A stretch of DNA of 64,000 bases, from assembly GCF_000004195.4 (NCBI RefSeq), contig NC_030683.2:82600910-82664909 (forward strand). The letters are read 5' to 3'. A program made the translations under genes and the position numbers. Under the pieces are notes generated by a model. The model was not told the DNA's origin. It did not search any database and saw nothing but the letters and a program-made list of their open reading frames with translations. Numbering within the stretch: the first letter of the stretch is position 1; each line of letters begins with the position of its first letter. Shown piece after piece: positions 22,186 through 34,600 of this stretch. Source of the DNA: Xenopus tropicalis. Lineage: Eukaryota; Chordata; Amphibia; Anura; Pipidae.

Positions 22186-22226
22186 TATTGATGTGGACCA
22201 CCTGGTGTGGTCATCGAAATATTGAC
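22186..22226 (+). mobile_element. Hammerhead-like motif, probable Penelope-like 3' end
   Basis: TATTGATGTGGACCACCTGG continues TGTGGTCATCGAAATATTGA. GGACCAC pairs with GTGGTC, followed by a CGAAAT box and a closing ATTGAC that can pair with upstream bases. No GIY-YIG coding remnant was recognised upstream, so the assignment rests on layout only. Confidence 0.4.
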
Positions 22227-23032
22227 ATGTGCCTGTCTATTTTATGAATCTGTCAGTATCAATTTAATTTCTATAATTTCCAACAAACCTCAAAACCCAA
22301 ACTAAGGTTTCAGTACATCTGAGCACACTGGCAGTAAGGTCATTCCCCTGCCTTATACAACATTTATTATTTATAGGGGTCTAAACCCACACTAAAGTAG
22401 GTGACCCAAACTTAGTTAAAGATGCAAGAATATAAACAATGGTATAGCATGCTTCTTACCAGCACAACATCATAAAGAGAAAGGACATATTGGTATTGAC
22501 TGTTCAATGCTAGAAAAATGGTGTTTAATGCTTTCAGTCCTGTTTACAGGAACAAAGAACATGTGGCTATATTTACACAAACCAATTCTAACTGGAGGAT
22601 TCTCTTGAAGCCATTGAGTCAATCAATATGACCCTGGTGTTACTGAATCACGTTTCTCAGTACGCTAATATGTTGATAATATTGTTGGAGTATGATGGAA
22701 CTTGTAGTGATTTAATACAACTTACACGTCAATGCTTTATTTGCATGTAACACAGTCCCTACAGTTGTTACAGAAACTGTTACCTACTCCACATATAATA
22801 AGAAACTTGCTGCCACACATTTGGATTTGCTAGATTAATTTCAGGTATGTTACTCTATTGCAACTTTTTTAAATTCCCTAATCTTTAGGGTAAAACTAGA
22901 GGAAAAACGTCAGAATTTGTTGGTCGTCTCTATCTAATATACAGGATCTTGTCATGCATCATCACAAGGTTTAATTAGAAGTGCTACAGACGCTCATTGC
23001 ACTTCCACATAGTTGTTATGGGCATCTGCCCT

Positions 23033-23085
23033 GCCTTTGCTGTTGGACACAGGGAAACCCTGGAGCTACCGCCACCCTATTGCGT
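23033..23085. repeat. Fragment of the GGAGCTACCGCCACC repeat family
   Basis: AACCCTGGAGCTACCGCCAC matches the copies near 17620 and 47195. Confidence 0.5.
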
Positions 23086-23365
23086 ATATGGAATAAAAGG
23101 CACTAAGCTTTATCAGACGCTGTAACCTATGCCAAACAAAAAAATGTTTGTTTCTAGTCAGGTGACCAGTAAATCAAAAACAATCTGCAGATGGCAATTA
23201 CTGGTCACCTGTTTAAAACATTTATCTAACAAATTGCTATGTAAGTGTATTTTATTACATACCCCAAACCCAGTTGTTTGAATAAAGCCATTGACTTTAT
23301 AGAATAATAGCTTTTGATGAATTAGAAAAATGAATGTGAATAAAGCAGCATATGCTGAATGCTTG

Positions 23366-23583
23366 GAAACTGGAGTTTCTTGGATAAGGGATCTTTACTT
23401 AATTTGGATCTCTGTACCTTAAGTTTACTAAAAAATCATTGAAACATCAAATAAACCCAATAGGACAGTTTTGCTTCCAATAAGGATTAATTATATCTTA
23501 GTTGGGAACAAGGACTTCGTTTTTATTACAGAGAAAAGGGAATATTTTTTTAAATCCTTTAATTTGGAACTGGATAACAGGTT
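23366..23583. mobile_element. TA-flanked MITE (CAGGTATAGGA family), inner part
   Basis: TTGGATCTCTGTACCTTAAG, ACCCAATAGGACAGTTTTGC, AATAAGGATTAATTATATC and CTGGATAACAGGTTTC are in the same order as the copy at 6640. Both ends are eroded. Confidence 0.65.
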
Positions 23584-25383
23584 TCAAAAAACATAAAATA
23601 ACTGGTGGTGGCAATGGTGTTACAGATTACATTTAGCCACCATTTTGTAATGGGCTGTGTACTTCCACAGAGATCTCCCGAACAGAAATAATGCAGCTCT
23701 AACTGTAACAGGATAAAGTGTGGGAGTGAAAGACAAAACTTGTTCGTTGATTTGCTGACATGACCTAACATATATGTGTGTCTTTGGTTTGTTTGTGTGC
23801 ACTGCGAATCGTATGATCCCAGGGATCGGCCCTTAGAACTTAAAATGGTAATTTTATTTTCCATTCGCACATATTACTAGAAAAGTACATTTATGAAAAA
23901 ATCTCATTTAGATGAAACAGTGTTTTACACATAACCTGGTTAATGCGACATGCAATAGGTATAGCTTTCCTTAAAGACAGACTTAATTTCTGTAAAAATA
24001 TTAGCATGGGCAATGGCATAATGAAAATATCTTAAAACCTCTACAAACTGATAAACAGAATGGCAAGCCCTAGCACACAAGCAAATAAATCATAGCGTTC
24101 TACCACTACTGATTTTTTTATTATATTATATACTATATTATTATAACTACATATATGATTTCACCACCTTTCTGTACTTACTGTGAAATGTCTGATCTTT
24201 CACTCAAGCTGTTTGATCTGCTGCTGACTTCTTAGTGCTGATATATTCCACCGGATACAGATGCCTCTATTAATATAAATCTCTGTGTCTGTTTGCAAAA
24301 GTACTTGATCATAGCAGAGAATCCAACTGGTTATCCCACTGATGAAAATTCATGGCAGTGTAACTAATAAACAAAACCTAGACTGATAATTTTGACATAT
24401 GAAGGTCTAACTGCTTTTGAAGCCTTCCTATAGAGGCCTCGGCTGGCATTGAACTGTAATCCTTCAAATACATCACAGGTGTAGGCCTAAGGGTTATAAA
24501 ACACTGCTCTGTAGAATTAAAGCCATAATTTTATTTATACGCAAGTCAGCAATGTACAACGGTGTGGGAAATGTAGAAGCTTTCTTAGCAAAGGCTAATA
24601 ATAACTACGATAGCATTAGGAAAGGATATCCAGCTGTTAAGTGGACCTGCGTATTCCGCAACTACTACCTTGCAGGGGTTCATTTAAGGAAAAAGCCCTA
24701 CATCATAGCTGCTGAAAGCAGCCTAAAAATATAAGTTTATAGTTTGTGTAGTTTGAAAAAGCTATTATTTTAAATACACAGTGGGATTTATAGAAAAGGA
24801 ATCTGCGTGGGTAAAAAACCTTTATGAAAAAAAGGAAGGAACAACATCATTTGAACATGACTGCTTAAATGTTCATATTTACTCTTAAAAATAAGAGTAT
24901 ATATGTTGTTGCATTGCGGTATTTTTACCAAGACTATCCTAGAGCATTTTATAATTCTGTCCAGATGACCTTGGAATAAGTATTATCAGCACAGTAGTAG
25001 GTGTGTAACATAAAGACCAAAAATAAGATCTTATTTCTAAAAGGGAAAGAAACTGTAAAGATGAGCTTATCAGAGACTGGTCCTCATGTAGCATATTATT
25101 CACTGTACAAACAAAATAATCTCAGTTTGTACACAGTGCTAGTATGTGCTATACCAGATGGAAACAGACAAGCTCCAATAAATGTGCACTACTTTATATA
25201 ACAGCAGCACACTAAAACAATATGCAAGGTTTTCCAAACCCTTGTGTGATTGGCTAAAAGATGACCATGAATCATTTTAAGCAAGGTACCTTAATTAGCT
25301 GAAATTGCATTCAAGTACTCAGTGTATTTATGATCAATAAAAAAAGTCTTAATTCCAAGATTAAATTACTAAATTAAAAAATA
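23584..25383. other. Intergenic DNA, no gene seen
   Basis: No gene recognised. The stretch 24550-24735 has a 60-codon frame and balanced composition without repeat features. It could be a conserved island, but nothing in it names a protein. Confidence 0.4.
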
Positions 25384-25388
25384 CTTGG

Positions 25389-26478
25389 GGCCTGATTCAC
25401 TAAAGTGCGATAAAAATTATCGCACGCTTTTTTGCGGTAAAAAAGACGCGATAATTTGCGCACGATTCACCATAGTATTATCGCGTGAGATAAATCGCCA
25501 TTTTCGCATGCGGTATTTCTCGCGCTAGTTTTACCGCATGCGTTAATTTCCGCGCTGAAAAGAATACGATCGCATGATTCACTATAACTTTTGCGGCTAT
25601 GCGAAAATTAACTCCTACTACAGGCAGGCGATAATTATAGAAAAGTACAGTAAATGAGTTTTTTGCAATAAAATATGGACTTTGCAGTGTTATTTATTGA
25701 AGTCTGTGTTTCCCCTAGAGTGACGCAGCCGCCAGTTTGCAGCGAAATGTTCATTTTTAATACAGTAATTTTCCGCAAGTATTGGCGTGTATGGCTAACA
25801 TGGCGTGCGTTCATTTGCGCGACTATTTATATTTGGCTACAAGTGATGAAATGTTTCGCCAGGCATGGATTTGCAGCAAATTTTTGGACGTGCGTTGAAT
25901 TTTTTCGCTGCGGATTTTTTCATGCGTTTCGCAAAACAATCCGCCAATGGCAAAACGCATGAAAAAATTTGCCACGCAAAAATTCAACGCACATCCAAAA
26001 ATTTATACAAGCGTCAAAAAATAATAGTCACGGGCAACAATTTTTTTGCCCGCACAACATTTTTGCCGTTTCGTGGATCTTTCGAAAGATTTGCTAATTT
26101 TTCACTAAAGATAACCAGAACACATTTGCTCATCACTAGTGGCTACTATTTATAAGCATCTACTATTTATATGCTACCATTTATATGTGGCTAATATTTA
26201 TATACACCATTTATATGTGGCGACAATTTTTATACACTATTTCTATGCTACCATTCATATGCGGCAACTATTCGCGTGCGTAATTTAGCGCATGTACCGG
26301 CAAATACCGCATTGAAATAGTCTTCGCGAGTTAAATAACGCATGCAATATCGCGCGTAAAAAAGCGCAAGTATGCTTATAGTGAATCGTGCGAAAAATCG
26401 CCAAAATTAAGACGCGCTAAAATTTATAGCGCACACTAAAAATAGCGCACATTTTATCGCACTTTAGTGAATCAGGCC
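25389..26478. mobile_element. Large palindromic MITE (GGCCTGATTCACTAAAGTGC family)
   Basis: Ends GGCCTGATTCACTAAAGTGC and GCACTTTAGTGAATCAGGCC are perfect 20-bp inverted repeats, and the symmetry continues inward (GATAAAA/TTTTATC). CTTGG flanks both ends (25384-25388, 26479-26483). The interior is full of CGCG-rich words typical of this family. A hAT MITE is inserted at 25841-26138. Relatives: 45029-45559 and the decayed 40690-41165. Open frames inside are not genes. Confidence 0.85.
25841..26138. mobile_element. hAT-type MITE (AGTGATG...CATCACTA) nested in the larger MITE
   Basis: Starts AAGTGATGAAATGTTTCGCC and ends TTTGCTCATCACTA. The flanks TTGGCTAC (25833-25840) and GTGGCTAC (26139-26146) are an 8-bp duplication with one difference. 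Internally, GTGCGTTGAATTTTT faces AAAATTCAACGCAC. Relatives are at 29960, 37532 and 56215. Confidence 0.85.
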
Positions 26479-26639
26479 CTTGGTGTTTGTATGGACTAAA
26501 TACCCATTATGCACAACACCACTTAAGTGATTTTTTTATTTGTAAAATATGGCTTCTGTAAAATGCATTAACCTCCAAGTATCTAAATGACCATGGTATT
26601 GGTCAGAGCAGAAAGCTAAAAAAATAGCACACTTGTTGC

Positions 26640-27050
26640 CTCGCGGACCCTTTTATTTAACAAAAAGAATTTACAATAAACAGTCAAACCTCATTGCTAC
26701 CTAGAGATTATTAAGTTTACTAAAGGCTACGTAGTAACATAGTTTAATATACCTATATGCTACAAAACATACAAAAGTAGAAAATCACAAATATAATTAC
26801 TTATTAATTATATAATTACTTCTCCAGGAAAAAACATGTAAGGCCAGGATTGGTATTCAGCCCCTTGGGAACCAAAGTGTCCAGGTTAATAGTCCAGAAT
26901 ACTTTCCCTTTGGTAAGAACAGCTTACTGTATTCCTGTCACCCCTTCGTCAAAGCAGTTCTACGATGTCGATAATCATTACGTAAAACTCTCTACGAATG
27001 ACACTAAACACTTCCAGGCAACTGTAGAACAGTTTTTATGTTAGATTCCA
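26640..27050 (-). mobile_element. Penelope-like GIY-YIG tail, minus strand
   Basis: On the minus strand around 26830-26920 one frame reads LTKGKVFWTINLDTLVPKGL followed by NTNPGLT. This is the ..REVFWI..L.TL.P.GLNE end of the PLE GIY-YIG domain. The upstream part (towards 27050) is in another frame, so a frameshift separates them. About 180 bp of probable 3' untranslated DNA follow towards 26640. Confidence 0.6.
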
Positions 27051-27856
27051 TATTATCCAGCACCCCGTGGCTCACAGTGTTCACAGATGCTGTTTGCCAC
27101 CATAGTGCTTATGAAGTTCATATACAGTATATCCCCAGCTTCACACCGTATTATCATCCATGGTCATTCTTCTGTCTCATTGCAAAAATATATACAATGG
27201 AACACACAAATAATGTAGTTCTATTTGTTATAAATAAAAAAGTAGACCGTAAAAGCACATATGGGTCCACTATTCAATATACAGCTTCCTCAGGGAAGCA
27301 TTGAACCAAATCTAGGAGGAGGTGGAACATGTACCTATAGTGCAGTAATTTACAGACCTACAGCAATAATGATGACTGTGTCTTGCGCCATTTAATTATA
27401 TCAAGTAGGTGGAGTTTGACACTAAAATCACAGAACTATAATTTGTATAGTCAGTTTTAAGAGACTCCCTACACCCTTCAACACAAGTAAGATATAGTAA
27501 AACAACCTTCCTTATATTTTTAGTGGGGGTATCATCTCCTCTAGGTTGGATACAAACAGATAGATGTAGTTTAAGCTCAAAGTCAACACACTCCACTGGC
27601 TAGAGTCACAAATGAACATAAAAAATTCCTGTCTGCCTTATGCAAATTGTGCTATGATTGGCCCACAGGGTGTTTCTGGGGTCTATAGAGCCCAGAGGCA
27701 GACTTTCAAATGCCGCCCCATGCATCACTAGTGCAGAGAGCACAACTGCAGAGACAAAATTCTAATTTAAAAATAGGAATTTTGGAACTTAAAGTAACCA
27801 GGAGTGGCTTTTTGTCAGAACTAACTTATTATTATTTAGAGTCAATGAACAACTGA
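27051..27856. other. Unassigned, possibly more Penelope-like DNA
   Basis: The minus strand has a GCTTCCCTGAGGAAGC hairpin near 27286-27301 that resembles the first half of the hammerhead-like tails, but I see no clear GAAAC box. A 66-codon minus-strand frame at 27396-27596 is unrecognised. Confidence 0.35.
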
Positions 27857-28775
27857 TTAAAGGAGAACTATACCCCCAGAGAATGTAGATCTCAATAAAA
27901 ATATATTGCATAAAACAGCATATATGTAATACCCTGCTTCATCTAAATAAACCATTTTTATAAAAATATACTTTTCTAGTAGTATGTGGCATTGGGTAAT
28001 CCTAGATAGAAAATTGCCATTTTAAGTAATGGCTGCCCTCTGGGATTTAATGATTCATGGTGCACAGCACACAGATCTTCACAAAATGGTGGTTCATGGT
28101 AAAGATGTAAAAGGGCAAAAGTTATTGATATGGTATATATTCCAATATGGCAAGCTTATTTAAGTTTTCCTTAGGGGCAGATTTAGCAAAATGTGAGTTT
28201 AGAGCCCAATACATAAAAACTCACCCACATTCCATTCATTCATTAAAACACAAATTTTTGCTAATTAAAAGCACGATTGGAAAAAATTTGGAGTAACCAC
28301 GATAATTTCTGATGTGCGAAAATTGGGAAAAAATGATTTTCTTGGTCGTACAAAAATATTGTGGTTGCGTTCCAAAAGTCACAAAATTTTCAGATCTGAA
28401 CATTTGTAAACGGCGCAGAAACCTTTCTGGCTTCAATGCATGATTTAGAAAGCCTTGCATAGGACCCAATGGCACTCTGCAGCTCCAACCTGGTCACAAT
28501 ATCAAAGCTTGAATGATTTCCGAAATGGTCGTAGTCTTTGCGAAAAATACAACTTTTTTGTGGAAGTTAAAGAAAACCACGTAAAAGTTGTGCAATTTTA
28601 ATGATATTACTGTGGTCATTACAAAAAGTTCTAAAAGTTAGAAAAAATATGTTTTTTTCTGAAAAAAAAAAAATGTGGTTTCATGAATGGGCCCCTTATT
28701 GTCTGCCAACTAATGCTTGAATATACTAGATTTTTTATATTAATTTACCAGGGAGTTATAGCCAAAAAAGAGACT
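27857..28775. mobile_element. T2-type MITE split by a Harbinger-type MITE
   Basis: Begins TTAAAGGAGAACTATACCCC (TTAA at 27857-27860), a standard T2 start. It shares with 5478-5955 the order ATGGCTGCCCTC-like, GTTCATGGTAAAG, GATGTAAAAGGGCAA and ATATATTCCA. After the insertion at 28174-28695, the sequence CTGCCAACTAATGCTTGAAT resumes the homology (CTGTTGGTTAAGCATTCATT in the other copy). The right terminus is not clear. Confidence 0.65.
28174..28695. mobile_element. Harbinger-type MITE (GGGGCAGATTTAGC ends)
   Basis: Left GGGGCAGATTTAGC and right GAATGGGCCCC are imperfect inverted ends. TTA flanks both sides (28171-28173, 28696-28698). The interior has TCGTACAAAAATATTGTGG and AAAACCACGTAAAAGTTGTG. 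It has no coding content, and it interrupts the T2-type MITE. Confidence 0.7.
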
Positions 28776-29959
28776 ACTCTGTCAGAAGAACATTGTGTAG
28801 TATTTATTACAGGCAGCAGTTTAACTTGGATGACCTAACTAAAGAGTGAATATGGAGCCACTACAGAGATTAAATAGCATTCACTACCTTCACTAAAATA
28901 GGCTTTAGTAAAAGTTTTTTTTGATTAGATAAACTTACTCCAAATTAATTAATTTTAAGACATTTATCCTAACCTTAGTGGAACTTACATGTCAAAGTGA
29001 TATAAAGCCTTTGGGTACCTTACAACTCAGTACAGGATTTAACATGTTTAGACTAATTTTTCAATTTGCTGCACAGAGCTTGATGGCTGGGTTTGTCGCA
29101 GATTATTTGCCTGCATGAATGTATTTATTTACTAATCCAGTACTTCTCTTAAACAGCAATGAATAATGTCTTATTGGGCCAAACATTAAGCCACAATATA
29201 TTTGTACTAAAGCATTGTGCAATGGGATATCTATTTTAACATGTTTTCTGTATGATAGCAGAATATTACACTAAAGAAGCACACTGAAAGGAAATCAAGC
29301 TGTGACCAGGCAGTGAGTAAAAGGGATTCTTGCACAAAGCTGAAACTGCCTACAGAGACAGTAGAACTCCTTCACTGAAGCAAATAAAAACAAGAATGAC
29401 ATCATTAGTCAGTATACAGTATTTTCAGTACCAAAAGGGCAACTTATAACATCAAGTGGAAAATGTAATGGTTAAATGTTTTCCAGGTTTGCAAAGCTAT
29501 GTTTAATTCCAGCAAAGGAAACACTTTGTACAAAGCAATATTTTCTAGCATCGCCCATATTTTTTCCACTGATTAGTTTATTACATTGCCCCCTTTATGT
29601 ATTATTGCTGATCACATAAAATATAAAGCAAAAAGCAAATATCACTGGGTAAAAATTAAAAACATAATCACACAAAAGCAAGAGTAACATGCACACATCA
29701 TATGTGCATAGGATAACTCTCATAGTGAGCGCATATGTAGAGAATGAGTAAGAATGAAAAGATAATACAAGTTTCCGAGAGATAGATGCTATCTCCTAAG
29801 TTGGAGTATGTATGCCTGGAAGTGATATCAGAAGAGAAAAAGGACCAAGACACTTTTACAGGAATACAGGAAGACTAAAATAATGTGAGTTGAGATGTTG
29901 CATTTCCCAGTGGTGATATGAAAAAACTAACCAGCTGAGATACACCTAAATATGCTGAT
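28776..29959. other. Intergenic DNA, no gene seen
   Basis: AT-rich with no supported gene or repeat. Confidence 0.45.
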
Positions 29960-30204
29960 CTAATACCTCAACTGGATATGGGCATCTATGGGCTTTTTTT
30001 TGCTGAAACATTTGAAGTGGAACCTTTTTTTTTCTAAGCAGAATGCATTTTTGCTGACCAACTTTTTTGCACAAATTACATTGGGATCTATGGGCGTTTT
30101 GCCACTGTGTTTTTTTGTGGTGGTTTCCTAAAATTTTTTGCCAATGGTGAAATGCGAGAATTTTAAATAAATACCTACCTGCCGAAAAATGTAGCTCATC
30201 ACTA
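29960..30204. mobile_element. Decayed hAT-type MITE (GCTCATCACTA end)
   Basis: The right end GTAGCTCATCACTA and internal words such as TTGCCAATGGTGAAATGCG match the family at 25841 and 37532. The left end is not visible, and no target duplication was found. Confidence 0.5.
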
Positions 30205-31599
30205 GTTCTTACATCTGCATGCATCAGGTTTTTAGATAAATATTGTATGTGGTTTGGTGGAGCAGTGATTGGAAGTCTTCATATTGTTTAAATGTGCACC
30301 ACAAACTGAATATATGGACTGTGTTCCTTCAGATACTGTGAATACATCTAACAAATTATTTTGGAGGACACAATACAGCAATTGTTTTATGGACGAGGTG
30401 CAACAATATACAGCAAATATCAAAAAAGCTTCATTTGAGTTTGTGCTTTTATTTCTGCAGTGGTAATAGCCCTTGCATGATGTTTTAGAGAGATTTTGGT
30501 GATGCCAGGCTGTGTGTATGTCCTCACAGATTCTGTGCACCACCACTGCCTTAGCCTTTGCCCTTGATTTTTACAGATTAGTGATAGATCATGGTGGAAA
30601 AATGCTCTGATTCACCCAGATGTCATTATCTGCAATAATGCTGCAATTATAATTTTGCAGGGCTACCATTGTAAATGACACCCAGACAATGAACACTAGT
30701 TTGTGCTAATTCAGTATACAGCTCTAATTTCCATATAGTACTGCATATTGCACTACAAGTAAATACATTGGTATTTTATTCACTTCCATGTGTTCTTGCC
30801 ATCATATTGAACAACAACCAAAGATAAACACTTGCCTCTCCTTGCATCCTGCTACAAGATATATAGTGTATTAGTTTTTTTCATTTGGGGAAGAATTGGA
30901 GAAAGTTAAGTATTATATTAGTTGTTACAAAATCTCTTTGGAGACAACAAAAACTGAAAAACAGCCTTTAAACAACAATAACAGGAATAAAAGGAATTTC
31001 GCTACAGCAGCATCATAATTTTTGATTATGGCTTGATTTCAGTTTTACTATTTTTTCTTGGTAAAGAAAATACCTACATTAAATACTTAGGGGAGTTTTT
31101 GGCCAGGAAAAATATGGCCTTTGTCCTGGGACCCACATTTGTGTTGTCTTAGGAGCCCCCCTGGCCAGAAATGTTCCAAATAAAATTCCAAATGAAATAT
31201 TACATTGTATAATAACAGTATCACCAATATTTATCAAGAATGTCCAACCTGTCCCACTGACAGATAAAGGCAACATTAGCTAGAATCTATGTACCAATGT
31301 TTCCTTTTGACTCAGAGGGACAACAAAACTTGTACATGAAAATCTACGCTGCTGTAACTCAGGTGAAGAGTGGCAATCTGCCAAGTACTGGAGAGGCCGA
31401 GATACTCATGGGCTGTCTGTCTTAACATTTATTCTGTACAGAATGAAATAAGCTCAGTGCGCCAAAAACACTAGGGCTGTTTTTTCTTTTTTTTTTATAA
31501 TTAACAGTACATATTATGCTTTTCCTGAAAGGGGATATATTTATAGAGAGACTAGTACTGAACATGTGCTGTTATTCTGTATTACTTTTCATACATTAC
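30205..31599. other. Intergenic DNA, no gene seen
   Basis: No repeat ends or coding signal. A 104-codon minus-strand frame at 30232-30546 is unrecognised and overlaps an equally open plus-strand frame, which argues against coding. Confidence 0.45.
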
Positions 31600-31990
31600 C
31601 GATTCTTTTCAAACACAAGATGTTTAACATGCCATCACATTTCCATAAAAGCAGCAAGGTGCCAGCGCGTCTCCCTTCTATAATTATCTGCAGCATTGTT
31701 CCCAAATTGGCGATGATTGCTCGGTTCCTGATTCTACTCTCATTGCACTTCTATTCATGTTTGCTACTCTGATTTTTGTTAATAATAAATAATACTGGAC
31801 AGCTCACAGAAAGAACACCATTTTTTTCCTAAGCTGAAAAGCTGGGTTCGAGGTTAGTGAGGGTCACCAGTTACGACTCAGCTTTGCCATGCTTAAGTCA
31901 GCAGAATGGGTTTTTTAAGTCTTGAGTTCAGCTCCCTGGAAAGATTATGTTCTTTTTTTCCAAGACATTGATATCCGCTGTGTTTTAAAA
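31600..31990. promoter_or_regulatory. Candidate conserved non-coding element
   Basis: Non-repetitive with balanced composition. It includes CCAGCGCGTCTCCC, CTATAATTATCTGCAGC, TTGGCGATGATTGCTCGG and, further on, GGTTCGAGGTTAGTGAGGG. There is no long frame. The case rests on contrast with the decayed AT-rich flanks. Confidence 0.3.
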
Positions 31991-32639
31991 TAGGGTTTCT
32001 TTTTTGTGGTATATTTATATAAAAGCTTAGTCACTGAAATTTTCTTACATAGATTAAATATTCTAACAATATCATGCGACCTTGTGACAACACTCATAGG
32101 TTATTAGGAATAACATACGCCATCAAAAATATGTATCTATTAAGGGGTGTCAGCTGTTATATTTACATATATTTGGGACATATTTTTTCATAGCAAACAA
32201 ACTGTAGTGCTATTGTAGTGGAGTAAAGTGGCTATTTTTTATCATTTCTTTATGTAATTTTGTTTTGCCAGAATTCAAAGAAAACAAAAATCAAACACAA
32301 GCCAGTATTAGTCTCTTTTAGTCAGTTAGTACAGAAACCCTCCCTATCATAATAAATATATAGAGCAATATATAGAACACCACCTTTTCCCTCCACCAGA
32401 AGCTACTGTCTAATACCACACTTAGCTAAATCTCTGTAGGTCTCCAGCCTTCAAGATCAGAGGGGTCAGGTAGACTAGACTACAGTCTGTCTGAGATCAG
32501 ATCAATCTTGAGAATTATGGACATAAATGCTTACTGGATAGGAGACAAACATACATTTGCGGACAGTGTTCATTAACACAAAAGTGCAAAGCTTGAAAAC
32601 TCTTCCTCCCAATATAATAGCATTAGAAATATGTTTCTA

Positions 32640-33060
32640 AGAAAATATCTTTCGTTTGTTTAAAGGGCTCACAATAATATTTTGTGGGAAATGCTAGATT
32701 GATGAGGAAAAAAGAAACCTATTGATGGACATACCTAATTTTCCACAACTATTTCACATGATCAATAATTTGGCCCTCATCTACATTAACAAAAATATAT
32801 CTTTTATTTCATTTTAAGGTAGAATAAACTAAAAAAACATGAACCACACATGACAAATTTTTAAAAATGTTAATATAAATTTTCACAATCCATATTCATG
32901 GTGGTAGTGGAAATGGAAGACTATTAAAACACATTAACAATTATTTTGTGCTGAATTAACTTAAGAGCATTCTGTTGATTAAGCTAATTATTGTTTGCAT
33001 TTTGATGAGGCTAAACTATCGATCAGGTGAAATAGTTGGGAAAAAGGTGTGCCTATTCCA
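32640..33060. promoter_or_regulatory. Candidate conserved non-coding element, homeodomain-site rich
   Basis: AT-rich but low in simple repeats, with clustered TAATTA-type sites: ACATTAACAATTATTTTGTG, GATTAAGCTAATTATTG and GAATTAACTTAAGAG. It lies just upstream of a T2 MITE. Decayed unique DNA is the alternative. Confidence 0.3.
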
Positions 33061-33106
33061 TGTAGATTCCTTAATCAATGTAGTAATAATTGACCCTGGT
33101 GCACCC

Positions 33107-33400
33107 TTAAAGGAGAAGGAAAGGCTAATAAAGAGTTAATCCCAAGCTGCAGGCTTACCTTCAGTTCTCTCAATAGTGCCCTTAAGTATCCCCATACTTC
33201 ACCTGTTCAGAAGATCAGAAGCCAAACAGAGAAAAAAAACACTGAGCTGGGTAGAGAAGATTCCCTTAATGCATCGCTCCTCCAAGACTTAGTGACTTGT
33301 TACTGTAGGCGGTACATGCGCAGAGGGCAGAAGCATCCGTTTGCCATGGCGACGCAGCGTCACCGAGCTCTGTAACAAGCAGGAGGGGGAAGCAGGGGGG
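33107..33400. mobile_element. T2-type MITE, one half
   Basis: Starts TTAAAGGAGAAGGAAAGGCT (TTAA at 33107-33110). GAGTTAATCCCAAGCTGCAG, CTCAATAGTGCCCTTAAG and CACCTGTTCAGAAGATCAG are the reverse complement of the right half of 16598-17096. The other end is not present, and the homology fades near 33400. Confidence 0.75.
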
Positions 33401-33640
33401 CGGGCAGGTGCTGCGAGTGTTTGTGGCAGGAGCGGGGGTTTGTGGAGCTTGGGGGGGTTTGTGGCAGGAGCGGGGAGGAGCAGGGGGGTTTGTGGAGCTG
33501 CAGAATCTTTGTAACAGAAGCCTTTTTGAGATATCTGTGCAACTGCACAAACTTTCAGTCAATATACAAATGATATCCAAGAGGCTTTACAACTACATAA
33601 AGAAAAGCCCTGGAGATATAAGCGTAGGGGCTGCATGACA
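33401..33640. other. G-rich stretch
   Basis: Strongly G-rich on the plus strand, with TTTGTGGCAGGAGCGGGG occurring twice and GGGGGGTTTGTGGAGCT twice, so it is a short imperfect tandem repeat. Frames on both strands (proline/glycine-rich) reflect the composition and are not genes. Confidence 0.6.
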
Positions 33641-34600
33641 AGGGATCTGAATAACCATCAGCCAGATTACACTGGTTTATGTTTAGAGATTGGCAGAACT
33701 AGGTTCAACTGTGATTAGGTAAAAAGGAAAGAGTTAAGGCAGGAGAAAGCTGGCCTGGGGGGCGGAGAAAGAGAGGGATGTGATGTCAGAAAAAGAAGCA
33801 CTCACTTCCTTATCTCCTGAGCAGGTAGAAACATCCCATCCACCCTCCATCTTTTTGCATATTTTGCAAAATGTCAGGAGTTTCTTTTCTTTTTGTTTTC
33901 ATATTATCTAGTAATAACTGAATGTGGATGTTTTCCTGAATGCATTGTTATATTGTGCTTTCTGTTTCTATATACGGTATAAACGTGAGAGTCAGCATTG
34001 TATTTAATTCATGTTAACTACGATGGCTTGATCCAGGGAATGTTTCCGATTGCCAAGGGGGTAAGGAAGGAATTTTTCCCTCTTGAAGCATAATTGGCAC
34101 CAGCTTCAGGTTGGGGTTTTTTCCTTCCTCTGGATCAAAACAGTGGATATAGGATAATATATTTTAAGTTTTATTAAATTTAGCAGAGGAGAAAGAGGTT
34201 CTCTCCTGTGACTGCATGGTGGATTGATAGATACAGATGCTACTACTGCTTGTGCTAGGTGACGGCCTGCTTGGATTTCCTATCATCGAGACACTGCAGA
34301 TGCAGGACCGGCAGCAGGGCTGCTGAACTTCTCTCATGGTTGGAAATGCAGCTCCTGCTGGTAGCAGAGTTTGGGGCGATCCTCTCTGTAGGTAGAGGCA
34401 GTCTAATACTCATTCAAGTCTTCAGCGAGGAACGGCAGAGCATAGTAGTGACCTCTTATGGAATTATGGCTTTAGAATATTGCCTTGGGTTAGACTGGCA
34501 AGGTCCTATTTATTTGATAAAATATGAATAAATGCTGTGGCCATTTTCTCCACCTCTGTCTTTTTGTATTTCATTAAGGTATGTAACAAGGGGGTTCAGT
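33641..34600 (+). mobile_element. Possible LTR-type retroelement piece
   Basis: GGGTAAGGAAGGAATTTTTC, GGCACCAGCTTCAGG and GGTTTTTTCCTTCCTCTGG form a motif string I associate with retroelement LTRs in several vertebrates. AATAAATGC lies near 34529. I could not find matching TG...CA borders, a second LTR, a primer-binding site or coding DNA, so the class is uncertain. Confidence 0.3.

Noticed and set aside
21866..22201. 111-codon minus-strand frame
   Set aside because: No recognisable domain, and a hammerhead-like PLE end lies in the same place on the plus strand.
33266..33638. Proline-rich and glycine-rich frames
   Set aside because: They are produced by a G-rich imperfect tandem repeat next to a T2 MITE; both strands are open.
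33107..34600. Complete LTR retrotransposon
   Set aside because: No paired LTRs, primer-binding site, gag or pol. Only an LTR-like motif string is present.
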